From an uncultured Rhodocyclaceae bacterium (GTDB lineage Bacteria > Pseudomonadota > Gammaproteobacteria > Burkholderiales > Rhodocyclaceae), in the NCBI GenBank assembly GCA_907163225.1, contig OU015322.1, positions 682,001 to 746,000 of the forward strand: a stretch of DNA of 64,000 nt, read 5' to 3'. The translations under genes were made by a program, and so were the position numbers. Shown piece after piece: positions 1-9,062 of this stretch; the stretch's first letter is position 1; every line of letters begins with the position of its first letter. The notes beneath the pieces are model-generated. The model worked only from the letters and a program-made list of their open reading frames with translations. It searched no databases and was not told the origin of the DNA.

Positions 1-652
1 AACTGCTGGCTTGGGACTCGTCGATCAGCCGGGCTGCCGTATCGATCTGTTTGCCGACAGCCCGTACGGTCAGCATCTGGCAAATGCGGGCCAGCAGCAG
101 CGTATTGACCATGGCATCGCGGCGACCGCTACCTGCATCGAGACCGAAGACATCAATCCAGTGATCAAGCGGCATGACCATATGCCCCTTCTCTTCAAAC
201 ATCGATGGCAACAGCCAGGCAAGGTCGATCCATTGCGGCTGAAAGTCGACGCCCAGTCGCTCCTTGAATGCGCGCTGAAGAAAGCCGCCTACGTAGGGAA
301 TATGGTAGGTCACCAGTGGCGCCTTGGCGGCAAACAGCAAAAATGCCGTTAATTGCCGGTCGACCGCAGCACCTTCACCATCCAGCGTTGAAAAATTCGC
401 GTAAAAGGTTTCGTCAGGCTGGATAGCACCTTTCCAGATCGTGCTTGCAGCAATGCCAAGCAACTGGTCGCTATCGGGGTTCGAGCCGCTACTGACGATA
501 TCCACCACCACGTAGCGGGTGTGAAAATGCAGATCGTCAAGCGCCGGCGCAGGACTGGCACGCCATACTTCAAGCGAAGCTCGCACATCATCGGGAAGAC
601 TGGTCGGTGCGCCGCCCCGAAACAGGAATTTTTTCAGGCCGAGCATGATCAT
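1..652 (-). CDS. DEDDh exonuclease-like protein, catalytically degenerate, partial (C-term off window)
   Basis: The minus-strand frame is open from an ATG at 652 to the window edge, about 217 codons. The ATG overlaps the stop of the upstream DUF294 gene (ATGA), so the two are translationally coupled. Its layout follows the DnaQ-like 3'-5' exonuclease fold, but the signature residues are altered: motif I (normally DxETTG) reads VVVDIVSSG, so the catalytic Glu is Val. The motif II region (normally HN..FD) reads TYHIPYVGGFL. The motif III region reads GRRDAMVNT rather than H...D. I infer a nuclease-dead paralogue used for binding or regulation. A copy of the dispersed repeat lies inside, encoding AAVDRQ. 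Family assignment is moderately sure; function is unknown. Confidence 0.6.
   Translation of the reverse strand, partial: MIMLGLKKFLFRGGAPTSLPDDVRASLEVWRASPAPALDDLHFHTRYVVVDIVSSGSNPDSDQLLGIAASTIWKGAIQPDETFYANFSTLDGEGAAVDRQLTAFLLFAAKAPLVTYHIPYVGGFLQRAFKERLGVDFQPQWIDLAWLLPSMFEEKGHMVMPLDHWIDVFGLDAGSGRRDAMVNTLLLARICQMLTVRAVGKQIDTAARLIDESQASS
338..371 (-). repeat. uptake-signal-like repeat, copy 1
   Basis: Core TGCTGCGGTCGACCGG, then CAATTA and ATTTTT tracts. Inside the exonuclease-like gene, sense. Confidence 0.8.
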
Positions 653-2619
653 TGCACCTGGTAATCAAGTTTGAGGCGAGTCTGTATCTTGCGGGCCTGG
701 CGGAAGGACTCCTTCAGGATGCGCCGATCCAGTTCGTTCAGGGTATCCGGATCGATCAGGTTATCCCCCTGCGTGCCCGGTTCGCCTTCGAGATACTGAT
801 GTTGCAGGCGAAGCAACTGGATGAAATTCAAGCCTTCCAGCACGGCATTGATTTCATCACTGCGGATAGACAGGCGCTGGGCCGCGAGCCGCAGGCGCTG
901 AATCGAGTTGGTGTTGTGCACGCCGCTGGCCATTGCGTAGATCCGCGCCACATCAACAAAAATTCGCGATCCGTATTTCTTCAGATCGATTTTGCCCGGA
1001 TGGCCGGGTTCGAGATCGGTCAGGAAATCGCGGATCTTGCCGAGCGGCGGCTCAACGTCAAGGGCATTCTTTGCCATGGCACGCAGGAACATCGGATTGG
1101 CCGTGGTTTGTGCCAGCAGGTGCCGGCGCATGGCATCGGCGAGTTCGGCCTGGCCAAACAATGCCCGGAAATCGAAGAAAATGGTGGCATTCAGCAAGGC
1201 ATCGGGCTGAGGCATCCGGATCCAGTTGGAAAACTGTTCTTTCCACTCGGTCAGCGTCAGACACCATTGCGGATTGCTCGCCATGATGTTGCCTTTGCAG
1301 AGCGGGAAGCCGACGCGATCGAGATCATTGTTGACGTCACGGGCGTAAGCCAAAAAGCGTTGTTTCAATGCGTCGACCGAAGCACCCTCGGGCGGAGCGA
1401 AAACGATGCCATTATCCTGGTCGGTACTGAAGGTCTGCTCGTCTCGCCCCTCTGAGCCAAAGGCCAGCCAGGCCCATTCGATACCGTCGAAATTATGGTT
1501 TTCGAGATTGAGCTGGATGACCCGACGCGTCAGCGCATCGTTCAACGCAGAGATGAATTGCGTCAGTTGCTCGGCGCCGACACCTTGGGCCAGCATGTTG
1601 AACGAAAGCTGGCGAACATCCGCGGCCGCCTGCTGCAGCGCCTCGACATCGCTCGCACTGTCGATGGACTGGCGAATCTGGCGCAGGCCAACGCGCTGTA
1701 GCGAAAAGAGATCCCGCTCGGAGACGACTCCGGTCAGCTTGCCTTCAGCGTCCGTGACCAGCACGTGGCGAATACCGTGCGTCGCCATGGCGAACATCGC
1801 GTCGTAGGCCGTGGCATGCTCTTCGATCATGAATGGGTTGGGTGACATCGCCTGAACAATCGGCGTGGTCAGTGGCAAGTCGGCCAGCACCACGCGATCC
1901 AGCAAATCCGTACGGGTAAACACACCCACCGCCTTGCGGTCCTCTCCGGCGACGACCAGTGAACCGACGCCGGCCTTCGACATCGTTTCCAGCGCAGCAC
2001 GAACCGGTGTTTCGGGCAGAACGGTGACCGGCGAACGCGATCCGATGCCGGCGAGCGGCGAGTTCAGTGTCTGCTGCTCGCTGGCACGCTGCGAAAACTG
2101 GAGTTGCAGCTGACGGCGCGACTGATCAAGCAGGCTGGCAATATAGCGCGTGCAAAACAGGTTGAATTCCGGGCTGGAGGTCATCAGCGCCAGAAAATCT
2201 TCAGCTGGCAGCTGATAGCAGAACGTATCTTCGACGGCCAGATAGACGTTGGTCGATGGGCGCCCGGCAGTGACCGAGCCAATCGGAAAACTCTCCCCTG
2301 CCCCCAGGCTGAGGATGGAATATTCTGTGACGGCCACTTCGCCTGACTGGCGAGCCTGCACCTTGCCCGATTCGATCAGATAAAAGAAGCGGACCTTGCC
2401 GGAATCAGGCCCGACAATCTCGCTACCGGCCGCGTAAAAAACGATCTGGGCCTTCTCGGCAAAGCGTTGCAGCGCATCCGGCTGCATTTTATTGAATGGC
2501 GCGTGCTTGCGCAGGAAGGCCTGCGTATTGCTGGCCATGCGGGAGCGCCCGTCCTCACGTAGCGTCATTTCAACCTGACCGACGACCATTTCCTGCCCTG
2601 TTTGCTGTTGCGTAGTCAC
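649..2619 (-). CDS. cNMP-binding/CBS/DUF294 nucleotidyltransferase-like protein
   Basis: This 656-residue cytoplasmic protein has a cyclic-nucleotide-binding-like domain (roughly 30-160), two CBS motifs (roughly 180-310) and a DUF294 putative nucleotidyltransferase domain with GSEGRDEQTFSTDQDNG near residue 390, then the DUF294 C-terminal domain. The architecture resembles GlnD-like signal-transduction nucleotidyltransferases; substrate unknown. The start is a GTG at 2619 with GAGG upstream. It lies downstream of the transporter-kinase and exonuclease-fusion genes, an arrangement seen near acs in other proteobacteria, so a role in acetate or carbon signalling is inferred. The next minus-strand gene overlaps it by 4 bp. 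Confidence 0.85.
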   Translation of the reverse strand: MTTQQQTGQEMVVGQVEMTLREDGRSRMASNTQAFLRKHAPFNKMQPDALQRFAEKAQIVFYAAGSEIVGPDSGKVRFFYLIESGKVQARQSGEVAVTEYSILSLGAGESFPIGSVTAGRPSTNVYLAVEDTFCYQLPAEDFLALMTSSPEFNLFCTRYIASLLDQSRRQLQLQFSQRASEQQTLNSPLAGIGSRSPVTVLPETPVRAALETMSKAGVGSLVVAGEDRKAVGVFTRTDLLDRVVLADLPLTTPIVQAMSPNPFMIEEHATAYDAMFAMATHGIRHVLVTDAEGKLTGVVSERDLFSLQRVGLRQIRQSIDSASDVEALQQAAADVRQLSFNMLAQGVGAEQLTQFISALNDALTRRVIQLNLENHNFDGIEWAWLAFGSEGRDEQTFSTDQDNGIVFAPPEGASVDALKQRFLAYARDVNNDLDRVGFPLCKGNIMASNPQWCLTLTEWKEQFSNWIRMPQPDALLNATIFFDFRALFGQAELADAMRRHLLAQTTANPMFLRAMAKNALDVEPPLGKIRDFLTDLEPGHPGKIDLKKYGSRIFVDVARIYAMASGVHNTNSIQRLRLAAQRLSIRSDEINAVLEGLNFIQLLRLQHQYLEGEPGTQGDNLIDPDTLNELDRRILKESFRQARKIQTRLKLDYQVQ

Positions 2620-2634
2620 GACAACCTCATATTT

Positions 2635-3690
2635 TTAGAGTGCATAGTTTAACTTGAGACGTTGTTGCAGACGTTTCGCCTGCTTGAGCGCCTCACGCAA
2701 GATGGCCCGATCGATGTCATTCAATGCGGCAGGTTTCAGGCCATACCCCGCCACTTCGCCATTGGCTGACGCTTCAATTTGCTGACTCAGCCGCAATCTC
2801 AAAATTTGCGAAAAAGCGGCGTTGACCGCAGCAATCTCGCCCGCCTGCAAACCTATCGCCGCCCCTGCTTCACGTAGCCGCTCAGTGGTATTTACCGCCC
2901 TCACGCCGCTGGTCAATGCAAAAATGCGGGCCGCATCTACAAAAATTCGGCTGCCATATTTTTTCATGTCGATCGACGCGTCGTCGTCGACCACCACTTC
3001 GCCACGGAAACTGAGCGGCACTTCCGCTGCCAGCGCATTGGCTGCCATCAGGTGCTGAAACGATGGCGTCGCAACCGTCAGCGACAATAGCAGCGTACGC
3101 AATTGCTCGCCCAAGGCGAGTTCGCCAAACAACGGCTGGAGATCAAAGAAAATACTGGCGTTGAGCAAGGCCACCGGCTCCGGGCGGCGCACCCAGTTAA
3201 TGAACCGCTCCCGCCACTCATCAAGCGACAAACACCATTCGGGATTTCCAGCCATGATCTTGCCACTGCACAGAGCGAAGCCACATTCGGCAAGGTGCTG
3301 ATTGACCTCCTGGGCAAAGGGCAGGAAGAGCTGACGCATGGCAGCCGCTTCCTGCACGCTGGTCGCATTGAAGATCAGGCCATTGTCCTGATCGGTCAAA
3401 AATGTCTGCTCGTGGCGCCCTTCTGAACCCAGCGCGAGCCAGCACCAGGCAACCGGTGGCAAGTGATGGCGACGGGCCGTCAGTTGAACAATTTTTGCCG
3501 TCAGCAGATCGTTGAAGGCGGAAATGAGACGGGAGGCAACAGCGCCATCCAGGCCATTGCCAGCTGCAAGCAGCAAGCACTCGCGCAGGCGCCCTGCCAG
3601 AGCGGGCGCGCCATCGAGTTCGGCCAACGCATCGAGTTCTGATGACAGTTCGAGTTGCTGTCGGCAAGGCAGCATGAAGTCGGGGATCAC
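2635..3690 (-). CDS. short DUF294 nucleotidyltransferase-like paralogue
   Basis: This 351-residue protein aligns by eye to the C-terminal half of the neighbouring 656-residue protein: GSEGRHEQTFLTDQDNG, then a CSGKIMAGNPEWC block and KKYGSRIFVDAARI, all with close counterparts next door. It lacks the cNMP and CBS sensor domains, so it is a stand-alone nucleotidyltransferase-like module. It probably arose by duplication and loss of the sensory half, or may pair with the longer protein. GTG start at 3690. A dispersed-repeat copy at 2801-2833 encodes AAVNAAF. Confidence 0.8.
   Translation of the reverse strand: MIPDFMLPCRQQLELSSELDALAELDGAPALAGRLRECLLLAAGNGLDGAVASRLISAFNDLLTAKIVQLTARRHHLPPVAWCWLALGSEGRHEQTFLTDQDNGLIFNATSVQEAAAMRQLFLPFAQEVNQHLAECGFALCSGKIMAGNPEWCLSLDEWRERFINWVRRPEPVALLNASIFFDLQPLFGELALGEQLRTLLLSLTVATPSFQHLMAANALAAEVPLSFRGEVVVDDDASIDMKKYGSRIFVDAARIFALTSGVRAVNTTERLREAGAAIGLQAGEIAAVNAAFSQILRLRLSQQIEASANGEVAGYGLKPAALNDIDRAILREALKQAKRLQQRLKLNYAL
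2801..2833 (-). repeat. uptake-signal-like repeat, copy 2
   Basis: Core TGCTGCGGTCAAC, then TTTTTC and AAATTTT. Inside the short DUF294 gene, sense. Confidence 0.75.
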
Positions 3691-3697
3691 GGTGTAC

Positions 3698-5869
3698 TCA
3701 GTATTTCACTCGGGCAAAATAGGTTTTTTCGGCCGCTTCGAGTGCCTGCCGGACGGTAACGATGCCCTGATCCTCCAGCAGCTTGACGAGTTTCAGGAAG
3801 ACTTCGCCGGTCGCCAACGCATCCTCCAGCGCATTGTGGCGCTTGCCAATCGCAATCCCCAGGCGCTCAAGAATGACATCCAGCTTGTGCGATTCCTGGT
3901 TGGGATGGACGACAGCCGATAGCAGCAACGTATCGAGCACCGGCTGGGTAAAGCGGATGCCGGTACGCTCCTCCTTGAGTTGCAGGAAGCGCATGTCAAA
4001 AGCAGCGTTGTGGGCGATCAGCACGGTGTCTTCGCAGAATTCGTGGAAGGCTGGCAGAACGACATCGATATTGGGCTGGCCGCGCACCATGTCTTCGGTG
4101 ATGCCGTGGATCGGGATGGATTCCGGCTTCAGCGGCCGCTCGGGGTCGACGATCTGGTTGAATGTTTCCTGACGGAGCAAGCGGTTGTTGACGATGCGGG
4201 CGGCACCCACCTGAATGATCTCGTCGCCATTGGACGGCTCCAGACCGGTTGTTTCGGTGTCGAAGACGGTGTAGGTCAGTTCGGACAATTTGCGATCAAG
4301 GTCGATGGATTTGTCTTCAAATTTGAACAAATCGAAATCGTAGTATTCCGGTCGTCCCTTGCCACCGGTTCGCTCCTCCTGATCCGGCTCGACTTCAGGC
4401 ACTGCCACCGGCAGCACGAAACGGAAATAGGCTCGGTGCGCCGCCTTTTCGCGCTGATACCAGATTTCGCCGCCATGCCGGTCGATGACGTCACGCAGGG
4501 TCAGCGGGGAGGTTTCGCTGCCGATCTGCATCGTCTCCATTTCCCACGTGTAAAAAGTCTCGGAAGACATCGCCGCCCCTGCCCAGATCAGGTCGAGATA
4601 AGCCAGATTTCCTGCCGACGTCAGGCGGAATCGCAGTTCGCGCGGCTCGTAGTGATCCTGCAATTTGGATGCGAGACAAACCAGCGCGAAGACCAGCGCG
4701 TAACTGTCCGCCTTGATCCACAGTGCGTCATCAAGTTCTTCAGTTTTCGTCGACAACTTCAGTTTGTCGTCGATGCGGCGCTGAGCGGCCGCGATGACGT
4801 CGATGCCAAGAATGTCTTCCAGCGGCCAGCGCGTCTTCATCGAGTCGGAGAATTCGCCCATCGTCTCGTCGAGACTATGGCTCATCTTGGCCGCTTCATC
4901 ATCGACCACCTTGACGAAGCGCTCGCGCAGTTCCGGTTCCATGTCGGGATAGTCGATCAGATTGGCGACGGCCGCGCGAATGTTGCCAATGGTCGAACGG
5001 CTTCCTTCGGTCAGCGAATGCAGCACCTGATCGCGACGCGCTTCCTGCTCGATGCTGCGGGTAATGTTTTCGACCGTAAGCACATAGCCGGACATCGCTG
5101 CCTCTCCCTCCTCGCCCGATGCAGCAAGAACAGGCACCATCTGGGCGCGCAACAACTGGCCGCCGCGCGTCGTCGTGATGAAATTGGAGATCGCCGTCTT
5201 GCCTGCCGACAGCCGTTGCCGGATGACTTCCTGGGCATGCTCGACCTGGCTCTTTTCCAGAATCGAAAAAATGGAACGGCCCAGCCCGATCAGCGCACCA
5301 CCGGCCACCGAGGTCGGCCCCTGCGACAGCGCCTTGAACTGCAATCGGGCGCGGTTGTTGTACAGCAGGATGCGGCCGTCCAGATTGCAGACCACCACAG
5401 CCTGCGCCAATTCGGACATCAAGGCGGCCAGCCGGTTTTTTTCCTCTTCGACCGAGGCCTTCGCCGTCGCAATCTGTGAGTCGACATCGTCCATCAGTGC
5501 ATCGCGCTGCTGGGCCAGATCGTTAGCGGCCTGAGCCAGTTGCTGCACCTCCGGCGGACCTTCGATGCTGACGCGGAAATTGCGGTTGGCGCCGAGCATC
5601 AGGCGCAGCGTTTCGGCCATCCGCAACAGTCCTTCAACGTACTGCTTGAAGAGTTTGTGCAAGACACCGACACCGACCACGAAGCCGAACAAGGTCATCA
5701 TTGTTCCCACCGGCAGGCGCGACAGAAGTAGCTCGGTGAGCATGGTGCGCTCAGCGTCCTTCATGTCCAGCCAGACGAGAAGCGAGGTAACAACGAACGG
5801 CCCGGTCATCAACAGACCGAGGACAATCACGGCAACGATGAAACGATGTTTAGCCTTCATGGCGCGCAT
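3698..5869 (-). CDS. membrane PAS sensor/pseudokinase fused to DEDDh exonuclease
   Basis: This 723-residue fusion starts with two transmembrane segments (about 10-32 and 55-75), then a HAMP-like helix and a PAS domain (about 150-280). A histidine-kinase-like region follows in which the usual His-Glu-Leu H-box is replaced by SRSTIGNIRA, so phosphotransfer looks lost. The last ~190 residues are an intact DnaQ-type 3'-5' exonuclease: VFDTETTGLEP (motif I), AHNAAFDMRFL (motif II) and KRHNALEDALAT (motif III). Fusing a membrane sensor to a nuclease is unusual. It sits in a minus-strand run below the response regulator and transporter-kinase genes. What the nuclease acts on is unknown. Confidence 0.85.
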   Translation of the reverse strand: MRAMKAKHRFIVAVIVLGLLMTGPFVVTSLLVWLDMKDAERTMLTELLLSRLPVGTMMTLFGFVVGVGVLHKLFKQYVEGLLRMAETLRLMLGANRNFRVSIEGPPEVQQLAQAANDLAQQRDALMDDVDSQIATAKASVEEEKNRLAALMSELAQAVVVCNLDGRILLYNNRARLQFKALSQGPTSVAGGALIGLGRSIFSILEKSQVEHAQEVIRQRLSAGKTAISNFITTTRGGQLLRAQMVPVLAASGEEGEAAMSGYVLTVENITRSIEQEARRDQVLHSLTEGSRSTIGNIRAAVANLIDYPDMEPELRERFVKVVDDEAAKMSHSLDETMGEFSDSMKTRWPLEDILGIDVIAAAQRRIDDKLKLSTKTEELDDALWIKADSYALVFALVCLASKLQDHYEPRELRFRLTSAGNLAYLDLIWAGAAMSSETFYTWEMETMQIGSETSPLTLRDVIDRHGGEIWYQREKAAHRAYFRFVLPVAVPEVEPDQEERTGGKGRPEYYDFDLFKFEDKSIDLDRKLSELTYTVFDTETTGLEPSNGDEIIQVGAARIVNNRLLRQETFNQIVDPERPLKPESIPIHGITEDMVRGQPNIDVVLPAFHEFCEDTVLIAHNAAFDMRFLQLKEERTGIRFTQPVLDTLLLSAVVHPNQESHKLDVILERLGIAIGKRHNALEDALATGEVFLKLVKLLEDQGIVTVRQALEAAEKTYFARVKY

Positions 5870-5890
5870 CCCGACGAGTATTGATTCTGA

Positions 5891-5923
5891 TTTTTTTGGC
5901 TGTTTTTGCCGTTGACCGTAAGG
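5891..5923 (-). repeat. uptake-signal-like repeat, copy 3
   Basis: Core TACGGTCAACGG, then CAAAAA and AAAAAAA. Intergenic; with GGTCAGCGG just beside it forms a 9-bp hairpin with a 4-nt loop. Confidence 0.7.
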
Positions 5924-5960
5924 TCAGCGGTCGCTTTTGTAAGCGCTTAGAGAACCCCGC

Positions 5961-6332
5961 TCAGGCGACGCCGAGCATGGCTTTCACCTTGGCAAGCAGA
6001 TCCTTGGTCGAAAAAGGCTTGGTCACGTAGGCATCCGCGCCGATGGCGAGTCCCTTGGCCACCTCCGTATCGCGCCCCTTGGCAGTCAGCATGACAATCT
6101 GCAAGCCAGCTCGCGCCGGGTCGGCGCGCAGCGCCTCGCAGACTTCGAAACCGGACTTTTTCGGCATCATCACGTCAAGCAAAACCAGATCCGGCTCGAA
6201 GCTAGCTGCTTTGGCCAGCGCCTCGTCACCATCACCGGCGACGGCTACGGTGAAGCCTTCCTTTTTCATCAGGAACTCGAGGGAAATAATGATGTTGGGC
6301 TCATCGTCAACAATCAGAATTTTCTTGCTCAT
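5961..6332 (-). CDS. CheY-like response regulator (acetate-switch system)
   Basis: This 123-residue protein is a lone receiver domain. DDEP supplies the acidic pocket near the N-terminus, the phospho-acceptor is Asp53 in LLDVMMP, and TKPF contains the conserved Lys. There is no output domain. It starts 18 bp after the stop of the transporter-histidine-kinase gene and is almost certainly its partner. In Vibrio and Pseudomonas the analogous CrbS kinase pairs with CrbR, which carries a LuxR DNA-binding domain. Here that domain is absent, so output must go through protein contacts, perhaps with the neighbouring DUF294 or exonuclease-fusion proteins. Confidence 0.9.
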   Translation of the reverse strand: MSKKILIVDDEPNIIISLEFLMKKEGFTVAVAGDGDEALAKAASFEPDLVLLDVMMPKKSGFEVCEALRADPARAGLQIVMLTAKGRDTEVAKGLAIGADAYVTKPFSTKDLLAKVKAMLGVA

Positions 6333-6350
6333 GCGGTTTGTCTCCCTTTG

Positions 6351-9062
6351 TTATTCTTCCGGCGCCGGTAACGGCACCGTGAAAATGAAGTTTGCTCCGG
6401 CTCCGGGCTCGCTTTCAACCCACAGATTACCACCAAAATATTCAACAATCTGACGACTGATGGGCAACCCCAAACCGGTACCCTGTGGCTTATCTGTCAT
6501 GGTGTTTCCACCCTGACGGAATTTCTCGAAAATGACACTGCATTCTTCCGCGGTCAACCCCGGGCCGTTGTCACGCACCTCTACGCGAACCAGCTCTGCC
6601 GTGCTGACGAGCGTGACCTGCACGCGACCGCTGCCGCCCGGCACAAACTTCACCGCGTTTGACAGCAAGTTGATCATCACCTGCGTCAGCCGGTCGCGGT
6701 CTGCCAGCACAACCGGGCCTTGGGCCGGGATATCACCCGCCAGCGTGACGCCCTTTTCTCGGAATAGCTGACCCAGCGATGCCATGGCCTCACGGACGAT
6801 TTCACCGAGATCAACTTCGGCCGTCAGCCACTCGGCTCGTCCAGATTCCATCTTGGCCATATCCAGAATCTGATTGATCAGGCGAGTCAGACGCTCGGCT
6901 TCTCCAACGATGATGCCAAGGAAGCGGGTGCGGTCACTCAACTCGATGTCGGGGTCTTCATGCAACATTTCCGAGAGTGCCCGAATCGACGTCAATGGTG
7001 TCCGTAACTCGTGGGTCACCGTCGAAATGAAATCATCCTTCATGCGATCCAGTTCGCGCAGACGTTCATTGGCCTCCCGCAACTCCGTGGTCGCAGCCTC
7101 CAGTTCGCTCCGTTTTGCCTCCAGTTCATGGCTGTAGGCCCGCACCTGAGTCGCCTCATCGAGAATGTCGAGCACTTCCTCAAGCCCCAGGCTCTCCTCC
7201 TGCGCGACCGAAGCCACCATCACCCGGGCGCTGGCCGAGCCAATCGCTCCAGCCAGTTCAGCCTCGGCAAACTGAACAAAGTCGGCGTCTGCCGGCAAGC
7301 TGCGCCAGTTATCGGCCCCCCGTGAGCGCGCGTAAATGCCCAACTGCTGCTTCGCCCGTGCTACGCCGAGAAAGCGTTCTAGCAAGCCGAGCAACGCATC
7401 TGGCGACGCGTTGCCACGCCACAAGCGCGCCTCGGCATTGCGTGAATCAAACCGGAAAACATCGACAAAACGCTCAGCCTGACTGGCTTCGACAGCATCC
7501 GGTTTTGAATTCAGAGACACCGCAATATAGCTGCCTATGTTGGCCAGCATGCTCCACCAAAGGCAATGTGAAATCTCGTCCAGACCAGTCAGCCCGAATA
7601 GCGCCTGCGCCTTCAACCAGCCCAGGCCGAACAAACCCTGATCAACGAACCCGCTCCCAATCCAGCCTGATTTGGCAAAAGAAGGCAGCAGCAAGGTGTA
7701 GAGCCAGATGACGAAACCGGCGAGCAGGCCAGCCACGGCGCCGGAACGTGTCCCCTGCTTCCAGTACATGCCGCCGAACATGGCAGGCGCAAACTGGGCG
7801 ACGGCGGCAAATGAAATCAGGCCGATACCGACCAGCGCATAGGCTTCGCCGGCGGCGCGGAAATAGATGTAGCCGAGCAACAGGATCAGCGCGATCGCAG
7901 CGCGCCGGATGCCGATCAGCAAGCCGGAAAGGTCTTGTCGTTTTTCGACAAATTTTCCGGTTGACCGCAGCAATATGGGCATCACCAGATCGTTACAGAC
8001 CATGGTCGACAAAGCGATCGTTTCAACAATCACCATGCCCGTCGCTGCCGACAATCCACCGATGAACGCAAGCAGCGCCAGCGCCTCGGCACCTCGGGCG
8101 AGCGGCAGCGTCAGCACAAAGGTATCCGGATTGATGCCCTGCCCGTCAAAATGCAGCAAGCCGCCGAGCGCCAGCGGTAATACGAAAATATTGATCAGTA
8201 GCAGATACAAAGGAAACAGCCAGACCGCGCGCTTGAGGTGCGACTCATCCACGTTCTCGACAACAATGATCTGGAACTGGCGCGGCAGGAAAATAATCGC
8301 CAACCCGGAGAGAATGATCAGGGCCGTCCACGTCCCCGCCCGCCCGGAATCCAGATGCAGCAAGCGTTCCATGTTGGCGCTGGCCGCCGCCTTCTGGAAC
8401 AAGTCACCCAGGCCGCCGAACATGCCGTAGGTAACGAACAAGCCGACCGCCATGAACGCCACAAGCTTGACCACCGACTCGAAAGCCACCGCCGCCACCA
8501 TGCCTTCGTGGCGCTCGGTGGCATCGAGATGGCGGGTGCCGAACAAGATTGAAAACAATGCCAGCACGACGGCAATCAGGAAGGTTGAATCCAGCCCCCA
8601 GACCTCCACGCTGCTGCCGGAATGTTCAAGCAGGACATCGACGCTGGCCGCCATAGCCTTCAGCTGCAGCGCGATGTAAGGAACGACGCCAATCACCGCA
8701 ATCACCGTCACCATGCCAGCCAGCAACTGACTCTTGCCGTAACGCGACGCAATGAAATCGGCAATCGACGTGATGCGCTGCGCCTTGCTGATGCGGATCA
8801 TCTTGATGATGACGCCGACGCAAAGCAGCATCAGTGTCGGGCCAATATAAATAGTCAGGAAAGATAGTCCGCCGGACGTCGCCCGGCCAACGCTGCCGTA
8901 GAAAGTCCATGAGGTGCAATAGACGGCCAGCGATAGCGCGTAAACATTGGCCGAAATGATCGATTTACCGGCGTCGGCGCGCGCATCGCCAAAACGCGCC
9001 ACGGCAAACAACAGCCCAAGATAGGCCGTCGCCAGCAGCGCGATGAACCAACCGGACAGCAT
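6351..9062 (-). CDS. SLC5 sodium:solute symporter-histidine kinase fusion (CrbS/CbrA-like)
   Basis: This 903-residue protein has about 13 transmembrane segments of the sodium/solute symporter fold (1-500). A STAC-like linker (about 540-620, with AELAGAIGSASARVMV) and a coiled coil follow, then HisKA with H-box His684 in VTHELRTPLTS and an HATPase domain (DNGPGLT, GTGLGLPIS). CrbS/CbrA proteins of this build sense acetate or other carbon sources and control acs. The acs gene lies immediately upstream on the same strand, supporting acetate sensing. It begins directly after the stop of the 63-residue membrane protein. A well-conserved dispersed repeat lies inside at 7941-7972. Confidence 0.92.
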   Translation of the reverse strand: MLSGWFIALLATAYLGLLFAVARFGDARADAGKSIISANVYALSLAVYCTSWTFYGSVGRATSGGLSFLTIYIGPTLMLLCVGVIIKMIRISKAQRITSIADFIASRYGKSQLLAGMVTVIAVIGVVPYIALQLKAMAASVDVLLEHSGSSVEVWGLDSTFLIAVVLALFSILFGTRHLDATERHEGMVAAVAFESVVKLVAFMAVGLFVTYGMFGGLGDLFQKAAASANMERLLHLDSGRAGTWTALIILSGLAIIFLPRQFQIIVVENVDESHLKRAVWLFPLYLLLINIFVLPLALGGLLHFDGQGINPDTFVLTLPLARGAEALALLAFIGGLSAATGMVIVETIALSTMVCNDLVMPILLRSTGKFVEKRQDLSGLLIGIRRAAIALILLLGYIYFRAAGEAYALVGIGLISFAAVAQFAPAMFGGMYWKQGTRSGAVAGLLAGFVIWLYTLLLPSFAKSGWIGSGFVDQGLFGLGWLKAQALFGLTGLDEISHCLWWSMLANIGSYIAVSLNSKPDAVEASQAERFVDVFRFDSRNAEARLWRGNASPDALLGLLERFLGVARAKQQLGIYARSRGADNWRSLPADADFVQFAEAELAGAIGSASARVMVASVAQEESLGLEEVLDILDEATQVRAYSHELEAKRSELEAATTELREANERLRELDRMKDDFISTVTHELRTPLTSIRALSEMLHEDPDIELSDRTRFLGIIVGEAERLTRLINQILDMAKMESGRAEWLTAEVDLGEIVREAMASLGQLFREKGVTLAGDIPAQGPVVLADRDRLTQVMINLLSNAVKFVPGGSGRVQVTLVSTAELVRVEVRDNGPGLTAEECSVIFEKFRQGGNTMTDKPQGTGLGLPISRQIVEYFGGNLWVESEPGAGANFIFTVPLPAPEE
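7941..7972 (-). repeat. uptake-signal-like repeat, copy 4
   Basis: Core TGCTGCGGTCAACCGG, then AAAATTT and GAAAAA. Inside the transporter-kinase, sense (LLRSTGKFVEK). Confidence 0.85.

Noticed and set aside
3980..5479. 499-codon ORF opposite the exonuclease fusion
   Set aside because: Shadow; lacks motifs and start signals.
6549..6570. GCGGTCAACCCCGG in the transporter-kinase ATPase domain
   Set aside because: Core-like but without AT tracts and within a conserved ATP-binding motif; treated as chance.
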